64,000 bases of DNA. Source: Buchnera aphidicola (Meitanaphis elongallis) (lineage in GTDB: Bacteria; Pseudomonadota; Gammaproteobacteria; Enterobacterales; Enterobacteriaceae). Location: contig CP140033.1 in NCBI GenBank assembly GCA_039830015.1, forward strand, positions 496,001-560,000. The letters are read 5' to 3'. Shown here in pieces: positions 30,362 to 38,915 of this stretch (positions within the stretch are counted from its first letter, which is position 1; every line of letters begins with the position of its first letter). The position numbers and the translations under genes are program-made. Under the pieces are notes generated by a model that ran no database searches, was not told the DNA's origin, and saw only the letters and a program-made list of their open reading frames with translations.

Positions 30362-31351
30362 TTAATCATCTATAATACTTATCGGAGGCCAATTCTCTAA
30401 ACGCATACCTAATGATAAACCTCTTGCTGCTAATACGTCCTTAATCTCAGTTAAAGATTTTTTACCTAAATTAGGAGTTTTTAGTAAATCCACCTCAGTT
30501 TTTTGAACTAGATCTCCAATATAATGTATCGTTTCTGCTTTTAAACAATTAGCAGATCTAACTGTTAATTCTAAGTCGTCAACCGAACGAAGTAAAACAG
30601 GTTCAAATTCTGGTTTTTCTTCTTTCGTCTCTGGTTCACGAATATCTTTTAGATCCACAAATGCCTCTAATTGATCTGATAAAATTGTAGCCGCACGACG
30701 AATAGCCTCTTCAGGATCAATAGTACCATTAGTTTCCATTTCAATTACTAATTTATCTAAATCAGTTCTCTGAGCCACTCGAGCTGCTTCTACATTATAT
30801 ACAATTCGTTCTATAGGACTATAGCATGCATCTATCAATAACCTCCCTATAGCATGTTCCCTATCTATTAAATTCATTCTAGAAGCAGCAGTAACGTAAC
30901 CTCTACCTCTTTCTATTTTAATTCTCATCACTATCGACGCATTGTCATACGTTAAATTGCAAATTACATGTTCAGGGTTAACAATTTCTACATCACTATT
31001 ATGATTAATATCAGATGCTTTTACTACACCTACACCAAATTTGTTCAACGTAAGAATCACTTGATCCTTGCCATATAATTTTACTGCTAATCCCTTTAAA
31101 TTTAACAACATTTCAATAGTATCTTCTTTTATTCCTTCTTTAGTACTATATTCATGAAGTACTCCTTCAATTTCTACTTCTGTTACTGCACAACCAGGCA
31201 TAGAAGATAACAAAATTCGGCGCAAAGCATTTCCAAGAGTATGACCAAAACCACGTTCTAAAGGTTCAAGAACAATTTTAGCATGTGTTATACTAATATG
31301 TTCGATATCTACTAATCTTGGTTTTAAAAACTCATTTACAGAACCCTGCAT
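30362..31351 (-). CDS. rpoA: RNA polymerase subunit alpha
   Basis: Scaffold subunit for polymerase assembly. The 329 residues equal E. coli. The N-terminal domain (about 1-235) has the dimerisation stretch RGFGHTLGNALRRILL. The C-terminal domain retains RSANCLKAE, including the arginine that contacts UP-element DNA, and NLGKKSLTEIKD. Such conservation suggests UP-element or activator contacts still matter although few regulators are expected in this genome. Alpha operon, after rpsD. Confidence 0.98.
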   Translation of the reverse strand: MQGSVNEFLKPRLVDIEHISITHAKIVLEPLERGFGHTLGNALRRILLSSMPGCAVTEVEIEGVLHEYSTKEGIKEDTIEMLLNLKGLAVKLYGKDQVILTLNKFGVGVVKASDINHNSDVEIVNPEHVICNLTYDNASIVMRIKIERGRGYVTAASRMNLIDREHAIGRLLIDACYSPIERIVYNVEAARVAQRTDLDKLVIEMETNGTIDPEEAIRRAATILSDQLEAFVDLKDIREPETKEEKPEFEPVLLRSVDDLELTVRSANCLKAETIHYIGDLVQKTEVDLLKTPNLGKKSLTEIKDVLAARGLSLGMRLENWPPISIIDD

Positions 31352-31378
31352 TATCTCTCCTTTTCCAATCTACATCTT

Positions 31379-31999
31379 TTATTTAGAATAAAGTTCAACA
31401 ATCAAATGTTCATTAATTTCTGAAGATAAATCAGAACGTTCAGGAACTTGCTTAAATATACCTTTCATATGAGACGTATTTACTTCTATCCAAGACGGTT
31501 TTTCACGTTGTTCAGACAACTCTAGAGCTGCTTTTATACGAACCTGCTTTTTCGATTTTTCACAAATACCAATAATATCACCAGGAGACACCTGATAAGA
31601 AGGAATATTTACTGTGTTGTTATTTACTAAAACTGATTTATGACTTACTAACTGACGAGCTTCGGATCGCGTAGCACCAAATCCCATTCTATAAATCACA
31701 TTGTCTAAACGACTCTCCAATAAAATTAATAAATTATCTCCTGTATTTCCTTTAAGTCTTACAGCACGTTTATAATAGTTACGAAATTGTGACTCTAATA
31801 CACCATATAAACGACGTACTTTTTGTTTTTCTCGCAATTGAATACCATAATCAGACAAACGTGATTTTTTAGAACCATGTTGACCTGGAAGTTGTTCTAA
31901 TTTACATTTAAAATCAATGGACCGCATACCAGATTTTAAAAACAAATCCGTTCCCTCTCTTCTAGATAATTTTAATTTTGGTCCTAAATATTTTGCCAT
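31379..31999 (-). CDS. rpsD: 30S ribosomal protein S4
   Basis: Primary 16S-binding protein nucleating 30S assembly; in E. coli it also represses the alpha operon. The ATG at 31999 (MAKYLGPKLKLSRREG) gives 206 residues, exactly the E. coli length; an open frame upstream to 32062 lacks homology and overlaps rpsK. The S4 RNA-binding domain with RLDNVIYRMGFG and ARQLVSHK is intact. Confidence 0.98.
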   Translation of the reverse strand: MAKYLGPKLKLSRREGTDLFLKSGMRSIDFKCKLEQLPGQHGSKKSRLSDYGIQLREKQKVRRLYGVLESQFRNYYKRAVRLKGNTGDNLLILLESRLDNVIYRMGFGATRSEARQLVSHKSVLVNNNTVNIPSYQVSPGDIIGICEKSKKQVRIKAALELSEQREKPSWIEVNTSHMKGIFKQVPERSDLSSEINEHLIVELYSK

Positions 32000-32027
32000 T
32001 TTTTCATGCCCCAATATAAAAAATAAC

Positions 32028-32417
32028 CTAAACTCGCCGTTTTTTGGAAGGACGACAACCATTATGAGGGATAGGAGTGATATCAGTAATATTAGTAATA
32101 CGAAAACCAGCAGAATTTAAAGCTCTAATAGTAGATTCTCTACCTGGTCCCGGACCTTTAACCATTACTTCCAAATTTTTAATACCATAATCTTTTACCA
32201 TTTCTGAACAACGTTCAGCAGCAACTTGAGCAGCAAAAGGAGTAGATTTCCTAGATCCCCTAAAACCAGATCCACCTGAAGTAGCCCATCCTAAAACATT
32301 TCCCTGTCTATCACTAATAGATACAATAGTATTATTGAAAGAAGCGTGAATATGCGCTACACCATCTAATATTTGCTGCCTAACACGCTTTTTAATGCGA
32401 ACTAATTCTTTTACCAC
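32028..32417 (-). CDS. rpsK: 30S ribosomal protein S11
   Basis: Platform protein contacting the mRNA exit region. The 129 residues match E. coli closely: VAHIHASFNNTIVSI, GFRGSRKSTPFAAQ and the C-terminal PIPHNGCRPSKKRRV. The start is GTG, eight bases after GAGG. It sits 10 bases after rpsM in the alpha operon. Confidence 0.98.
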   Translation of the reverse strand: MVKELVRIKKRVRQQILDGVAHIHASFNNTIVSISDRQGNVLGWATSGGSGFRGSRKSTPFAAQVAAERCSEMVKDYGIKNLEVMVKGPGPGRESTIRALNSAGFRITNITDITPIPHNGCRPSKKRRV

Positions 32418-32427
32418 AATATAAACC

Positions 32428-32790
32428 TCATATTATTCTTTTTACAAATTTTCGAGAACCTTTCCTAGTACGAGCATTAGTTTTAGTTCTTTGACCGCGA
32501 ACTGGAAGATTTTTACGATGACGTAAACCACGATAACAATTAAGATCTACTAAACGTTTTATATTTAGATTTACTTCTCTGCGAAGATCACCTTCAACAA
32601 TAAATTTAGATACTTCATTTCTTAGTAATTCTACCTGATTTTCAGTTAAACTTCGTATAGTAATATTTTCAGATACACCCGATGAAATACAAATTAATTT
32701 AGATCGTTTTTTACCGATTCCATATATACTCATTAATGCGATAATAATATGTTTATTATCAGGAATATTAATACCAGCTATGCGAGCCAC
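32428..32790 (-). CDS. rpsM: 30S ribosomal protein S13
   Basis: Head protein forming bridges with the 50S subunit. It has 120 residues (E. coli 118), with MARIAGINIP, RGLRHRKNLPVRGQRTKTN and a basic C-terminal tail. The start is GTG, preceded by AGAGG. First gene of the alpha operon; the 136-base gap before it holds a small inverted repeat (32819-32835) where the S4-responsive leader would be expected. Confidence 0.98.
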   Translation of the reverse strand: MARIAGINIPDNKHIIIALMSIYGIGKKRSKLICISSGVSENITIRSLTENQVELLRNEVSKFIVEGDLRREVNLNIKRLVDLNCYRGLRHRKNLPVRGQRTKTNARTRKGSRKFVKRII

Positions 32791-32818
32791 TACGATATAT
32801 ACCTCTTCTACAAATTAG

Positions 32819-32835
32819 TTGTTATCAATTAACAA
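32819..32835 (-). repeat. Small hairpin in the alpha operon leader
   Basis: TTGTTA-tcaat-TAACAA is a perfect 6-base-pair stem about 28 bases upstream of the rpsM start. In E. coli an S4-binding pseudoknot lies at this position; the sequence here is too short and AT-rich to claim the same structure. Confidence 0.25.
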
Positions 32836-32926
32836 ACTTTATTAATTTAAAATGTAAAAATATTCTCGAAAATAAATTTTTATGAAATATTTCTACATAA
32901 TGTTAATAAATAATTATTTATGATAT

Positions 32927-33043
32927 TCAACCTTGACGTTGTTTATGTTTAGGATCTGTACTACAAATAACACGAACAGTCCTATTCCTACGAACAATCT
33001 TGCAATTTCTACATAACTTTTTTACTGAAGTACGAACTTTCAT
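32927..33043 (-). CDS. rpmJ: 50S ribosomal protein L36
   Basis: A 38-codon gene starting MKVRTSVKKLCRNCK and ending KHKQRQG. The zinc-binding pattern is preserved: the cysteines of LCRNC, the later cysteine of VICS, and the histidine of PKHKQ. E. coli L36 also has 38 residues. It follows secY by 41 bases and ends the spc operon, as in E. coli. Confidence 0.97.
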   Translation of the reverse strand: MKVRTSVKKLCRNCKIVRRNRTVRVICSTDPKHKQRQG

Positions 33044-33084
33044 CATATACACCCATAAATAGAAAAATCTTTATAAACTCTATT

Positions 33085-34410
33085 TTAAAAATTTAAATTA
33101 GCTTTTTTTAACACAGATTCATATTGAGCAGACATAATATGTGTTTGTATTTGAGAAATAAAATCTATAATCACCACTACTACAATTAATAATGAAGTAC
33201 CTCCAAAATAAAATGGAACTCCTATAGATATTCGCATGAACTCCGGTACTAAACAAATCAATATCATATAAATAGAACCAATTAATGTTAATCGTAATGT
33301 TACTTTATTAACATATTTAGCTGTTTGTATTCCAGGTCGAATACCAGGAATAAATGCTCCAGACTTTTTTAAATTATCTGCTGTTTCACGAGGATTAAAT
33401 ATCAATCCAGTATAAAAAAAACAAAAAAAAGTAATAGTTATTGCATATAAAAATATATATAGCGGTTGAGTAGGTTGCAAATAAAAAGAAATATTTATTA
33501 ACCATCTCCAATTCTCTCCACCACCAAACCAAGAAGCTACAGAAATAGGAAATAATATAACACTAGACGCGAAAATTGCTGGAATAACACCTGCCATATT
33601 TAACTTTAATGGAAGATGTGTACTATGTTCGAAACAAATACGACGATTTTGATAATTTCTCGCATAATTTACATTAATCTTTCTATAACTTTTCTCAACA
33701 AATACAACAAAAAATACTACTAAGAAAATAACTACTACAATTAAAAAAACTGAAAACACATGCAAACTTCCTTGCTTAACTGTTTCCAACGTATGCTTAA
33801 TAGCAACAGGTAAATTAGATACAATTCCTGAAAATATTATTATGGAGATACCATTCCCAATGCCTTTCTCAGTAATAAGTTCACCCAACCACATTAAAAA
33901 CATAGTACCTGTTACTAAACTTATAATAGTTGTAAAATAAAAATAAATATTGGGATTAACAACCAAATGGTGAAATCCTGATATGTTTGTCAAACTCATC
34001 GCAGCACCAAAAGATTGCAGTCCAGCTAATATTAAAGTAGCATATCTTATATATAAATTAATCTTTTTTCGACCAACTTCTCCATTTTTTTTCATGTCTA
34101 TAAATTTTGGATACACTAACGTAAGTATTTGAATAACAATTGATGCTGATATAAAAGGCATAATACCCAATGCAAAAATAGATGCTCGATTCAAAGACCC
34201 ACCAGAAAACATATTAAACATTTCTATCAAAGTACCTTTCTGATACTGCAACAATTGCGACAAAACTGCAGTATCAATCCCAGGAACAGGAATAAAAGAT
34301 CCTATTCTAAAAACTATTAGTGAGATTAAAACAAAAAAAATTCTTCTTTTCAATTCACTAAATTTATTATTAACAACTTTAGGATTCTTACCAAAATTCT
34401 TGTCTATCAT
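33085..34410 (-). CDS. secY: Protein translocase subunit SecY
   Basis: Channel-forming subunit of the Sec translocon, with about ten membrane helices. The 441 residues match E. coli (443). Conserved blocks include FIPVPGID, the plug-region FNMFSGGSLNRASIFALGI, GIGNGISIIIFSGI, and FYTGLIFNPRETADNLKKSG of the cytosolic loops. It is co-transcribed after rplO within the spc operon. It is also the docking site expected for PpiD (9424-10446). Confidence 0.98.
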   Translation of the reverse strand: MIDKNFGKNPKVVNNKFSELKRRIFFVLISLIVFRIGSFIPVPGIDTAVLSQLLQYQKGTLIEMFNMFSGGSLNRASIFALGIMPFISASIVIQILTLVYPKFIDMKKNGEVGRKKINLYIRYATLILAGLQSFGAAMSLTNISGFHHLVVNPNIYFYFTTIISLVTGTMFLMWLGELITEKGIGNGISIIIFSGIVSNLPVAIKHTLETVKQGSLHVFSVFLIVVVIFLVVFFVVFVEKSYRKINVNYARNYQNRRICFEHSTHLPLKLNMAGVIPAIFASSVILFPISVASWFGGGENWRWLINISFYLQPTQPLYIFLYAITITFFCFFYTGLIFNPRETADNLKKSGAFIPGIRPGIQTAKYVNKVTLRLTLIGSIYMILICLVPEFMRISIGVPFYFGGTSLLIVVVVIIDFISQIQTHIMSAQYESVLKKANLNF

Positions 34411-34422
34411 AATACCTACTAA

Positions 34423-34857
34423 TTATTTTTGAATTTTTCCACCGGAAGCTTCAATCATACTGCGCACTCCTTTCGTAATATGCAGTCCATGAATTTTCAA
34501 CGGAGTAGTAATAACTCCAGATAACATTATTTTAACAAATTTAGCATTTTTATTAATTATATTATATTTTTTTAACAATTTTAAATTAATAATTTCGTCT
34601 GAAAATTGTAACAATTCTGATGACCTAACCTCACATTTATTTTTCTTTTTTAAAGAAACAAATCCATATTTTGGAATCCTTCTATATAAAGGAGTTTGAC
34701 CTCCTTCAAATCCCCTATTAACTTTTCCGCCAGAACGAGATTTTTGTCCTTTATGTCCCCTTCCTGCAGTTTTTCCTAAACAAGACCCAATACCTCGACC
34801 TTTTCTTTTGCATGCTTTATGAGAACCTATCGCTGGAGATATATTATTCAAATGCAT
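34423..34857 (-). CDS. rplO: 50S ribosomal protein L15
   Basis: Large-subunit assembly protein of 144 residues, equal to E. coli. The glycine/arginine-rich N-terminal extension (GRGIGSCLGKTAGRGHKGQKSR) and GFEGGQTPLYRRIPKYGF are present. It lies 12 bases after rpmD and 12 before secY in the spc operon. Confidence 0.97.
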   Translation of the reverse strand: MHLNNISPAIGSHKACKRKGRGIGSCLGKTAGRGHKGQKSRSGGKVNRGFEGGQTPLYRRIPKYGFVSLKKKNKCEVRSSELLQFSDEIINLKLLKKYNIINKNAKFVKIMLSGVITTPLKIHGLHITKGVRSMIEASGGKIQK

Positions 34858-34869
34858 CTTAATCGTTTC

Positions 34870-35061
34870 CTAATCAACAATCTTTGAAGTAACTTGTAAC
34901 ATGTAAGATAACTTTCTTATCATCCCCTGAACAGAAGATGTATCTTGACGTTTAACAGTATGACCTATATAACGTAACCCTAATCCAATTAAAGTAGCTT
35001 TATGTTTAGGTAAACGTCCTATCGAACTTTTAATTTGAGTAATAATAAGATATTTAACCAT
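34870..35061 (-). CDS. rpmD: 50S ribosomal protein L30
   Basis: Small protein of 63 residues (E. coli 59), with IGRLPKHKATLIGLGLRYIGHTV intact and a slightly longer C-terminus. It overlaps the end of rpsE by 8 bases, implying translational coupling in the spc operon. Confidence 0.96.
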   Translation of the reverse strand: MVKYLIITQIKSSIGRLPKHKATLIGLGLRYIGHTVKRQDTSSVQGMIRKLSYMLQVTSKIVD

Positions 35062-35584
35062 GTCTATTTACCATAATATCTCTAATTAATTTGTTACGCT
35101 TAGCTGCTATCATTTTTGGAGATTTCATACTTTTTAAACCAGACATAGTTGCTCGTACTACATTTATAGGATTGGTAGATCCATAAGTTTTTGCTAATAC
35201 GTTGTGGACACCTGCCACTTCTAATACTGATCTCATAGCACCACCAGCAATAATACCAGTCCCTTCTGAAGCTGGTTTCATAAATACATTTGAACTAGTA
35301 TAAGTTCCAATAATAGCATGTTGTAACGTATTTTTGTTTAAAGTAATACTAATCATATTTCGACGCGCCTTTTCCATAGCTTTTTGAATAGCAGCAGGAA
35401 CTTCACGAGCTTTTCCATATCCAAAGCCAACCCTTCCATTACCATTACCTACTACCGTTAACGCAGTGAACGAAAAAATTCGGCCACCCTTTACCGTCTT
35501 TGAAACACGATTAACAGAAATCAACTTTTCCTTTAAATCTAAATTATTTTTTTTATCTATATATATTACCATTGAATTTTTCAT
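35054..35584 (-). CDS. rpsE: 30S ribosomal protein S5
   Basis: Decoding-fidelity protein of 176 residues (E. coli 167). The conserved core runs from VNRVSKTVKGGRIFSF through GRVGFGYGKAREVP and GGAMRSVLEVAG. The N-terminus is uncertain: the ATG at 35584 is only a few bases from AGGATGG, and a second in-frame ATG lies four codons later. It follows rplR by 5 bases. Confidence 0.97.
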   Translation of the reverse strand: MKNSMVIYIDKKNNLDLKEKLISVNRVSKTVKGGRIFSFTALTVVGNGNGRVGFGYGKAREVPAAIQKAMEKARRNMISITLNKNTLQHAIIGTYTSSNVFMKPASEGTGIIAGGAMRSVLEVAGVHNVLAKTYGSTNPINVVRATMSGLKSMKSPKMIAAKRNKLIRDIMVNRHG

Positions 35585-35589
35585 CCATC

Positions 35590-35955
35590 CTAAAATTTTA
35601 ATCCTACCTGTCTTGCTGATTCAGCTAACGCTTTAACTCTGCCGTGATATTGAAAACCAGAACGATCGAAAGAAACATTTATAATTCCTATCTTTAAAGC
35701 TCTTTCCGCAATAATTTTTCCAATAGTAATAGCAGCTTCTATATTACCCGTATATTTAATTAATTGTGATAACCTTCTTTCAAGAGTCGAAGCAACTACT
35801 AAAACTGAAGAATTATTGGAAGAAATAATTTGTGCATAAATATGTTTAGAAGTACGATGCACTACTAAACGAGTAGATTGTAACGACTTTAATTTACATC
35901 TTATTTTAGTTGCTCTACGCATTCGAGCCTTTTTTTTACTAATTAATGCCATCAT
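35590..35955 (-). CDS. rplR: 50S ribosomal protein L18
   Basis: 5S rRNA-binding protein of 121 residues (E. coli 117). RLVVHRTSKHIYAQ and VSFDRSGFQYHGRVKALA are intact. Two adjacent ATG codons begin the frame (35955, 35952); either is possible. It follows rplF by one base. Confidence 0.97.
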   Translation of the reverse strand: MMALISKKKARMRRATKIRCKLKSLQSTRLVVHRTSKHIYAQIISSNNSSVLVVASTLERRLSQLIKYTGNIEAAITIGKIIAERALKIGIINVSFDRSGFQYHGRVKALAESARQVGLKF

Positions 35956-35956
35956 A

Positions 35957-36493
35957 TTATTTCTTTTTAGCCTCCTTCGTGCGTATTACTTCATCATTAT
36001 AACGAATACCTTTTCCTTTATATGATTCTGGAGTTCTATAAGACCTTATATTAGCTGCTACCTGACCAACTAATTGCTTATCAGTACCTTTAACAATAAT
36101 TTCTATTTGAGATGGACATTCTACAGTAATACCATTCGGAACTAAATATTTGATTATATGAGAATAACCTAAAGACATATGAACAACATTAGTATCAACT
36201 ATCGATGCTCTATAACCAACACCTAATAACTGCAATTTCTTTAAAAATCCAGTTGTTACTCCAATAATCATAGAATTAACCAATGATCTAGAAGTTCCAG
36301 CTTGCGCCCAACCTTTAGAAGAATTAACTCTACTTTTAAATATTAAATTATTATTAATATAAACTACTGAAACACTATTATTTACAACACAACTAAGAGT
36401 ATTGCTTGCTCTCGTAACTTGAACGTTTTGCCCTACTATTGAAATCATAACATCAGAAGGAATAAAAATTAACTTTTTTGCTATACGAGACAT
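35957..36493 (-). CDS. rplF: 50S ribosomal protein L6
   Basis: Protein near the factor-binding centre. I chose the ATG at 36493 (MSRIAKK), with GGAG six bases upstream, giving 178 residues (E. coli 177). The open frame continues to a TTG at 36505 but that region is the ribosome site itself. WAQAGTSRSLVNSMIIGVT and YKGKGIRYNDEVIRTKEAKKK ending are conserved. Confidence 0.97.
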   Translation of the reverse strand: MSRIAKKLIFIPSDVMISIVGQNVQVTRASNTLSCVVNNSVSVVYINNNLIFKSRVNSSKGWAQAGTSRSLVNSMIIGVTTGFLKKLQLLGVGYRASIVDTNVVHMSLGYSHIIKYLVPNGITVECPSQIEIIVKGTDKQLVGQVAANIRSYRTPESYKGKGIRYNDEVIRTKEAKKK

Positions 36494-36505
36494 ATTCTTC
36501 TCCAA

Positions 36506-36907
36506 TTAAGTTACATGACAAATAATTTCACCACCAAGACCGATCCGACGTGCTGATTTATCAGTCATAACTCCTTTTGAAGTAGAAATTATAGCTATAC
36601 CTAATCCAGACATAATTTTCGGTAACTTATTTCTTCTACTATATATTCGTAGACCAGGAGAACTAATTCTTTGTATATTTTCAATAACAGGCTTTCCATT
36701 AAAATACTTTAAAACTAATTTTAATTGAGGTTTAGTAATATATTTTTGATGTTCTATAACATAATTTCTTATATATCCTTCCTCTTTCAAAACAATACTA
36801 ATTGCTATTTTCAATTTTGAAGAAGGCATGATTACTGATATTTTATTAGCTAATTGACTATTTCGAATTCTAGTCAACATATCCGCTATAGGATCTTGCA
36901 TAGTCAT
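36506..36907 (-). CDS. rpsH: 30S ribosomal protein S8
   Basis: 16S-binding assembly protein; in E. coli also the translational repressor of the spc operon. It has 133 residues (E. coli 130), starts MTMQDPIADMLTRIRN and ends with STSKGVMTDKSARRIGLGGE and the C-terminal IICHVT. It lies between rpsN and rplF in spc order. Confidence 0.97.
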   Translation of the reverse strand: MTMQDPIADMLTRIRNSQLANKISVIMPSSKLKIAISIVLKEEGYIRNYVIEHQKYITKPQLKLVLKYFNGKPVIENIQRISSPGLRIYSRRNKLPKIMSGLGIAIISTSKGVMTDKSARRIGLGGEIICHVT

Positions 36908-36938
36908 ACGTATAACTCCGAGAAGAATATTAACAATT

Positions 36939-37244
36939 TTACCAGCTAGCCTTTTTTAATCCAGGAATCTCACCCTTCATAGCCGCTTCTCGAACTTTAA
37001 TTCGACTTAATCCAAACTTTCTTAAAAAAGCATGTGGACGACCGGTTTGACGACAACGATTACGTTGACGAATAGGGCTAGAATCTCTAGGAAACACTTG
37101 TAATTTCAATACAGCGTTCCAACGATCTTCTTTAGAAACCGTTATATCAGATATAATAGTTTTGAGACGATCTCTCTTTAAAAAAAATTTATTAGCTAGC
37201 TTAACGCGCTTTACTTCGCGTGCTTTCATTGATTGTTTAGCCAT
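36939..37244 (-). CDS. rpsN: 30S ribosomal protein S14
   Basis: Head protein of 101 residues, identical in length to E. coli. It is the long, zinc-independent form: RNRCRQTGRPHAFLRKFGLSR replaces the four-cysteine motif of short S14 proteins and keeps only one cysteine. It lies 14 bases after rplE. Confidence 0.97.
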   Translation of the reverse strand: MAKQSMKAREVKRVKLANKFFLKRDRLKTIISDITVSKEDRWNAVLKLQVFPRDSSPIRQRNRCRQTGRPHAFLRKFGLSRIKVREAAMKGEIPGLKKASW

Positions 37245-37258
37245 TTTATTATTATACC

Positions 37259-37798
37259 TTATTTACAAAATGGAAAATTGAAAAACGATAATAATGCATA
37301 GCCTTCTCGATCAGACATAGCAGTAGTAGTGATGGTAATATTTAAACCTCTAATGCGATCTATTTTATCATAATCAATTTCAGGAAAAATTATCTGCTCT
37401 CTAATTCCAATACTATAGTTTCCTCGTCCATCAAAAGCTTTATCAGAAAATCCCCTAAAGTCACGAATTCTAGGTATCGCTACAACAATTAATCGTTCTA
37501 AAAAATCCCACTTTCTTTTTCCTCGCAAAGTAACCTTACAACCAATAGGATATCCTTTACGAATTTTAAAACTAGAAACTGATTTGCGTGCTTTAGTAAC
37601 TAACGGCTTTTGACCAGATATCTTTGTCAAATCAGAAATAGCATTATCAAGATATTTTTTATCTATTGAAGCCAATCCTACACCAATATTTAAAGTAATT
37701 TTATCTATTGTTGGTACTTGCATAACAGAAGAATAATTAAATTTACACATTAACTTCTTTGATATTTCAGTTGTATAATAGTTATAAAAAAATGACAC
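37259..37798 (-). CDS. rplE: 50S ribosomal protein L5
   Basis: 5S rRNA-binding protein of the central protuberance, 179 residues as in E. coli. Conserved blocks are MQVPTIDKITLNIGVG, SGQKPLVTKARKSVSSFK and REQIIFPEIDYDK. The start is GTG, preceded by GGGG. It lies 15 bases after rplX. Confidence 0.97.
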   Translation of the reverse strand: MSFFYNYYTTEISKKLMCKFNYSSVMQVPTIDKITLNIGVGLASIDKKYLDNAISDLTKISGQKPLVTKARKSVSSFKIRKGYPIGCKVTLRGKRKWDFLERLIVVAIPRIRDFRGFSDKAFDGRGNYSIGIREQIIFPEIDYDKIDRIRGLNITITTTAMSDREGYALLSFFNFPFCK

Positions 37799-37813
37799 CA
37801 GAATTACCCCATT

Positions 37814-38128
37814 TCACTTAACAGTAATATTATTCGACTTAAAAAATCTTACTTTTTTATTGTTTTCTATTCTAAAGCCAATACGATCTGATTTATCTGT
37901 AATAGGATTTAAAATAGCTATATTAGAAATATCAATACCAGCTTCTTTTGTTATAATTCCTCCTACTATATTTTGATCTGGAATAGATTTTTGATGTTTT
38001 TTCACTACATTAATACCTTCTACAATAACTTTTCCATTAGATAATACTTTTTTAACTACTCCAATTTTTCCTTTTTCTTTCCCCGTTATAAGTATAACTT
38101 TATCATCTTTTCTAATTTTTGCTGCCAT
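37814..38128 (-). CDS. rplX: 50S ribosomal protein L24
   Basis: Assembly-initiator protein with an N-terminal KOW motif (KDDKVILITGKEKGKIG). Its 104 residues equal E. coli L24. It lies 15 bases after rplN in the spc operon, and a ribosome-site-like AAGGAG precedes the ATG. Confidence 0.97.
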   Translation of the reverse strand: MAAKIRKDDKVILITGKEKGKIGVVKKVLSNGKVIVEGINVVKKHQKSIPDQNIVGGIITKEAGIDISNIAILNPITDKSDRIGFRIENNKKVRFFKSNNITVK

Positions 38129-38143
38129 AATTATTTATTCTCC

Positions 38144-38512
38144 TTACAAGACTTCTGGAGCTAATGAAATGACTTTCATAAATTTTTCATTTCTCAGTTC
38201 TCGAGTAACAGGACCAAAAATTCTTGTTCCCACAGGTTGATCATTATTATTTAATATAATACAAGAATTAGAATCAAATCTAATAGCAGAACCATCAATA
38301 CGTTTTATTCCTTTCTTGGTTCGTACTACAACTGCCCTATAAACTTCTCCTTTTTTCACCTTGCCCCTAGGTATAGCTTCTTTAATCGCAACTTTAATAA
38401 TATCTCCTATGTTTGCATATCTTCGACGCGAACCACCAAGAACTTTGATACACATAGCAAAACGTGCTCCAGAGTTATCAGCTACATTTAACACACTTTG
38501 TTCTTGAATCAT
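38144..38512 (-). CDS. rplN: 50S ribosomal protein L14
   Basis: Intersubunit-face protein, 122 residues (E. coli 123). MIQEQSVLNVADNSGA and the IFGPVTRELR block are conserved. It is first gene of the spc operon. The 148 bases before it are the only sizeable gap inside the S10-spc run and carry a hairpin and a candidate promoter. Confidence 0.97.
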   Translation of the reverse strand: MIQEQSVLNVADNSGARFAMCIKVLGGSRRRYANIGDIIKVAIKEAIPRGKVKKGEVYRAVVVRTKKGIKRIDGSAIRFDSNSCIILNNNDQPVGTRIFGPVTRELRNEKFMKVISLAPEVL

Positions 38513-38544
38513 GTTACTTTCCTATAAAATGAAAATGTTCAGCA

Positions 38545-38573
38545 TAAATACACAAAATTATTTTATTAAACAA
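38545..38573 (-). promoter_or_regulatory. Candidate spc operon promoter
   Basis: On the minus strand TTGTTT (complement of 38568-38573) and TATTTA (complement of 38545-38550) are 17 bases apart, about 30 bases before the rplN start. E. coli Pspc lies at the same place. The match is moderate and the region AT-rich. Confidence 0.45.
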
Positions 38574-38601
38574 TGTCATAAAAAATAAACTTTATAAATG
38601 A

Positions 38602-38639
38602 AACATGAATAGCAAAAATATTAAGACACTATTCATGTT
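38602..38639 (-). terminator. Hairpin at the S10/spc operon boundary
   Basis: AACATGAATAG and CTATTCATGTT form a perfect 11-base-pair stem with a 16-base loop, 21 bases after the rpsQ stop on the minus strand. T-rich but not uninterrupted sequence follows. It may end or attenuate the S10 transcript. Confidence 0.55.
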
Positions 38640-38660
38640 GATATTTAACACTATTTATAA

Positions 38661-38915
38661 TCAAACAATAGCTTTCTTAACTATACGCACTAAAGTCCAA
38701 GATTTTGTTTTAGATATTGGACGACATTCTCGAACCTCTATTACATCTCCTAAAGAACATTCATTCTTTTCGTCATGAACATGCAATTTAGTTGTACGCT
38801 TAATAAATTTTTTATATAACGGATGCTTAATTACACGTTCAATAGAAACAACTAAAGATTTTTGCATCCTATTGCTAACAACACAACCTAATAATGTTCG
38901 AATCTTATCACTCAC
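38661..38915 (-). CDS. rpsQ: 30S ribosomal protein S17
   Basis: Primary 16S-binding protein, 84 residues as in E. coli. FIKRTTKL-HVHDEKNEC and CRPISKTKSWTLVRIV are intact. The start is GTG and overlaps the rpmC reading frame: the rpmC stop TGA lies inside rpsQ codons 2-3. An AAGGA site within rpmC serves it. It is last in the S10 operon. Confidence 0.97.
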   Translation of the reverse strand: MSDKIRTLLGCVVSNRMQKSLVVSIERVIKHPLYKKFIKRTTKLHVHDEKNECSLGDVIEVRECRPISKTKSWTLVRIVKKAIV

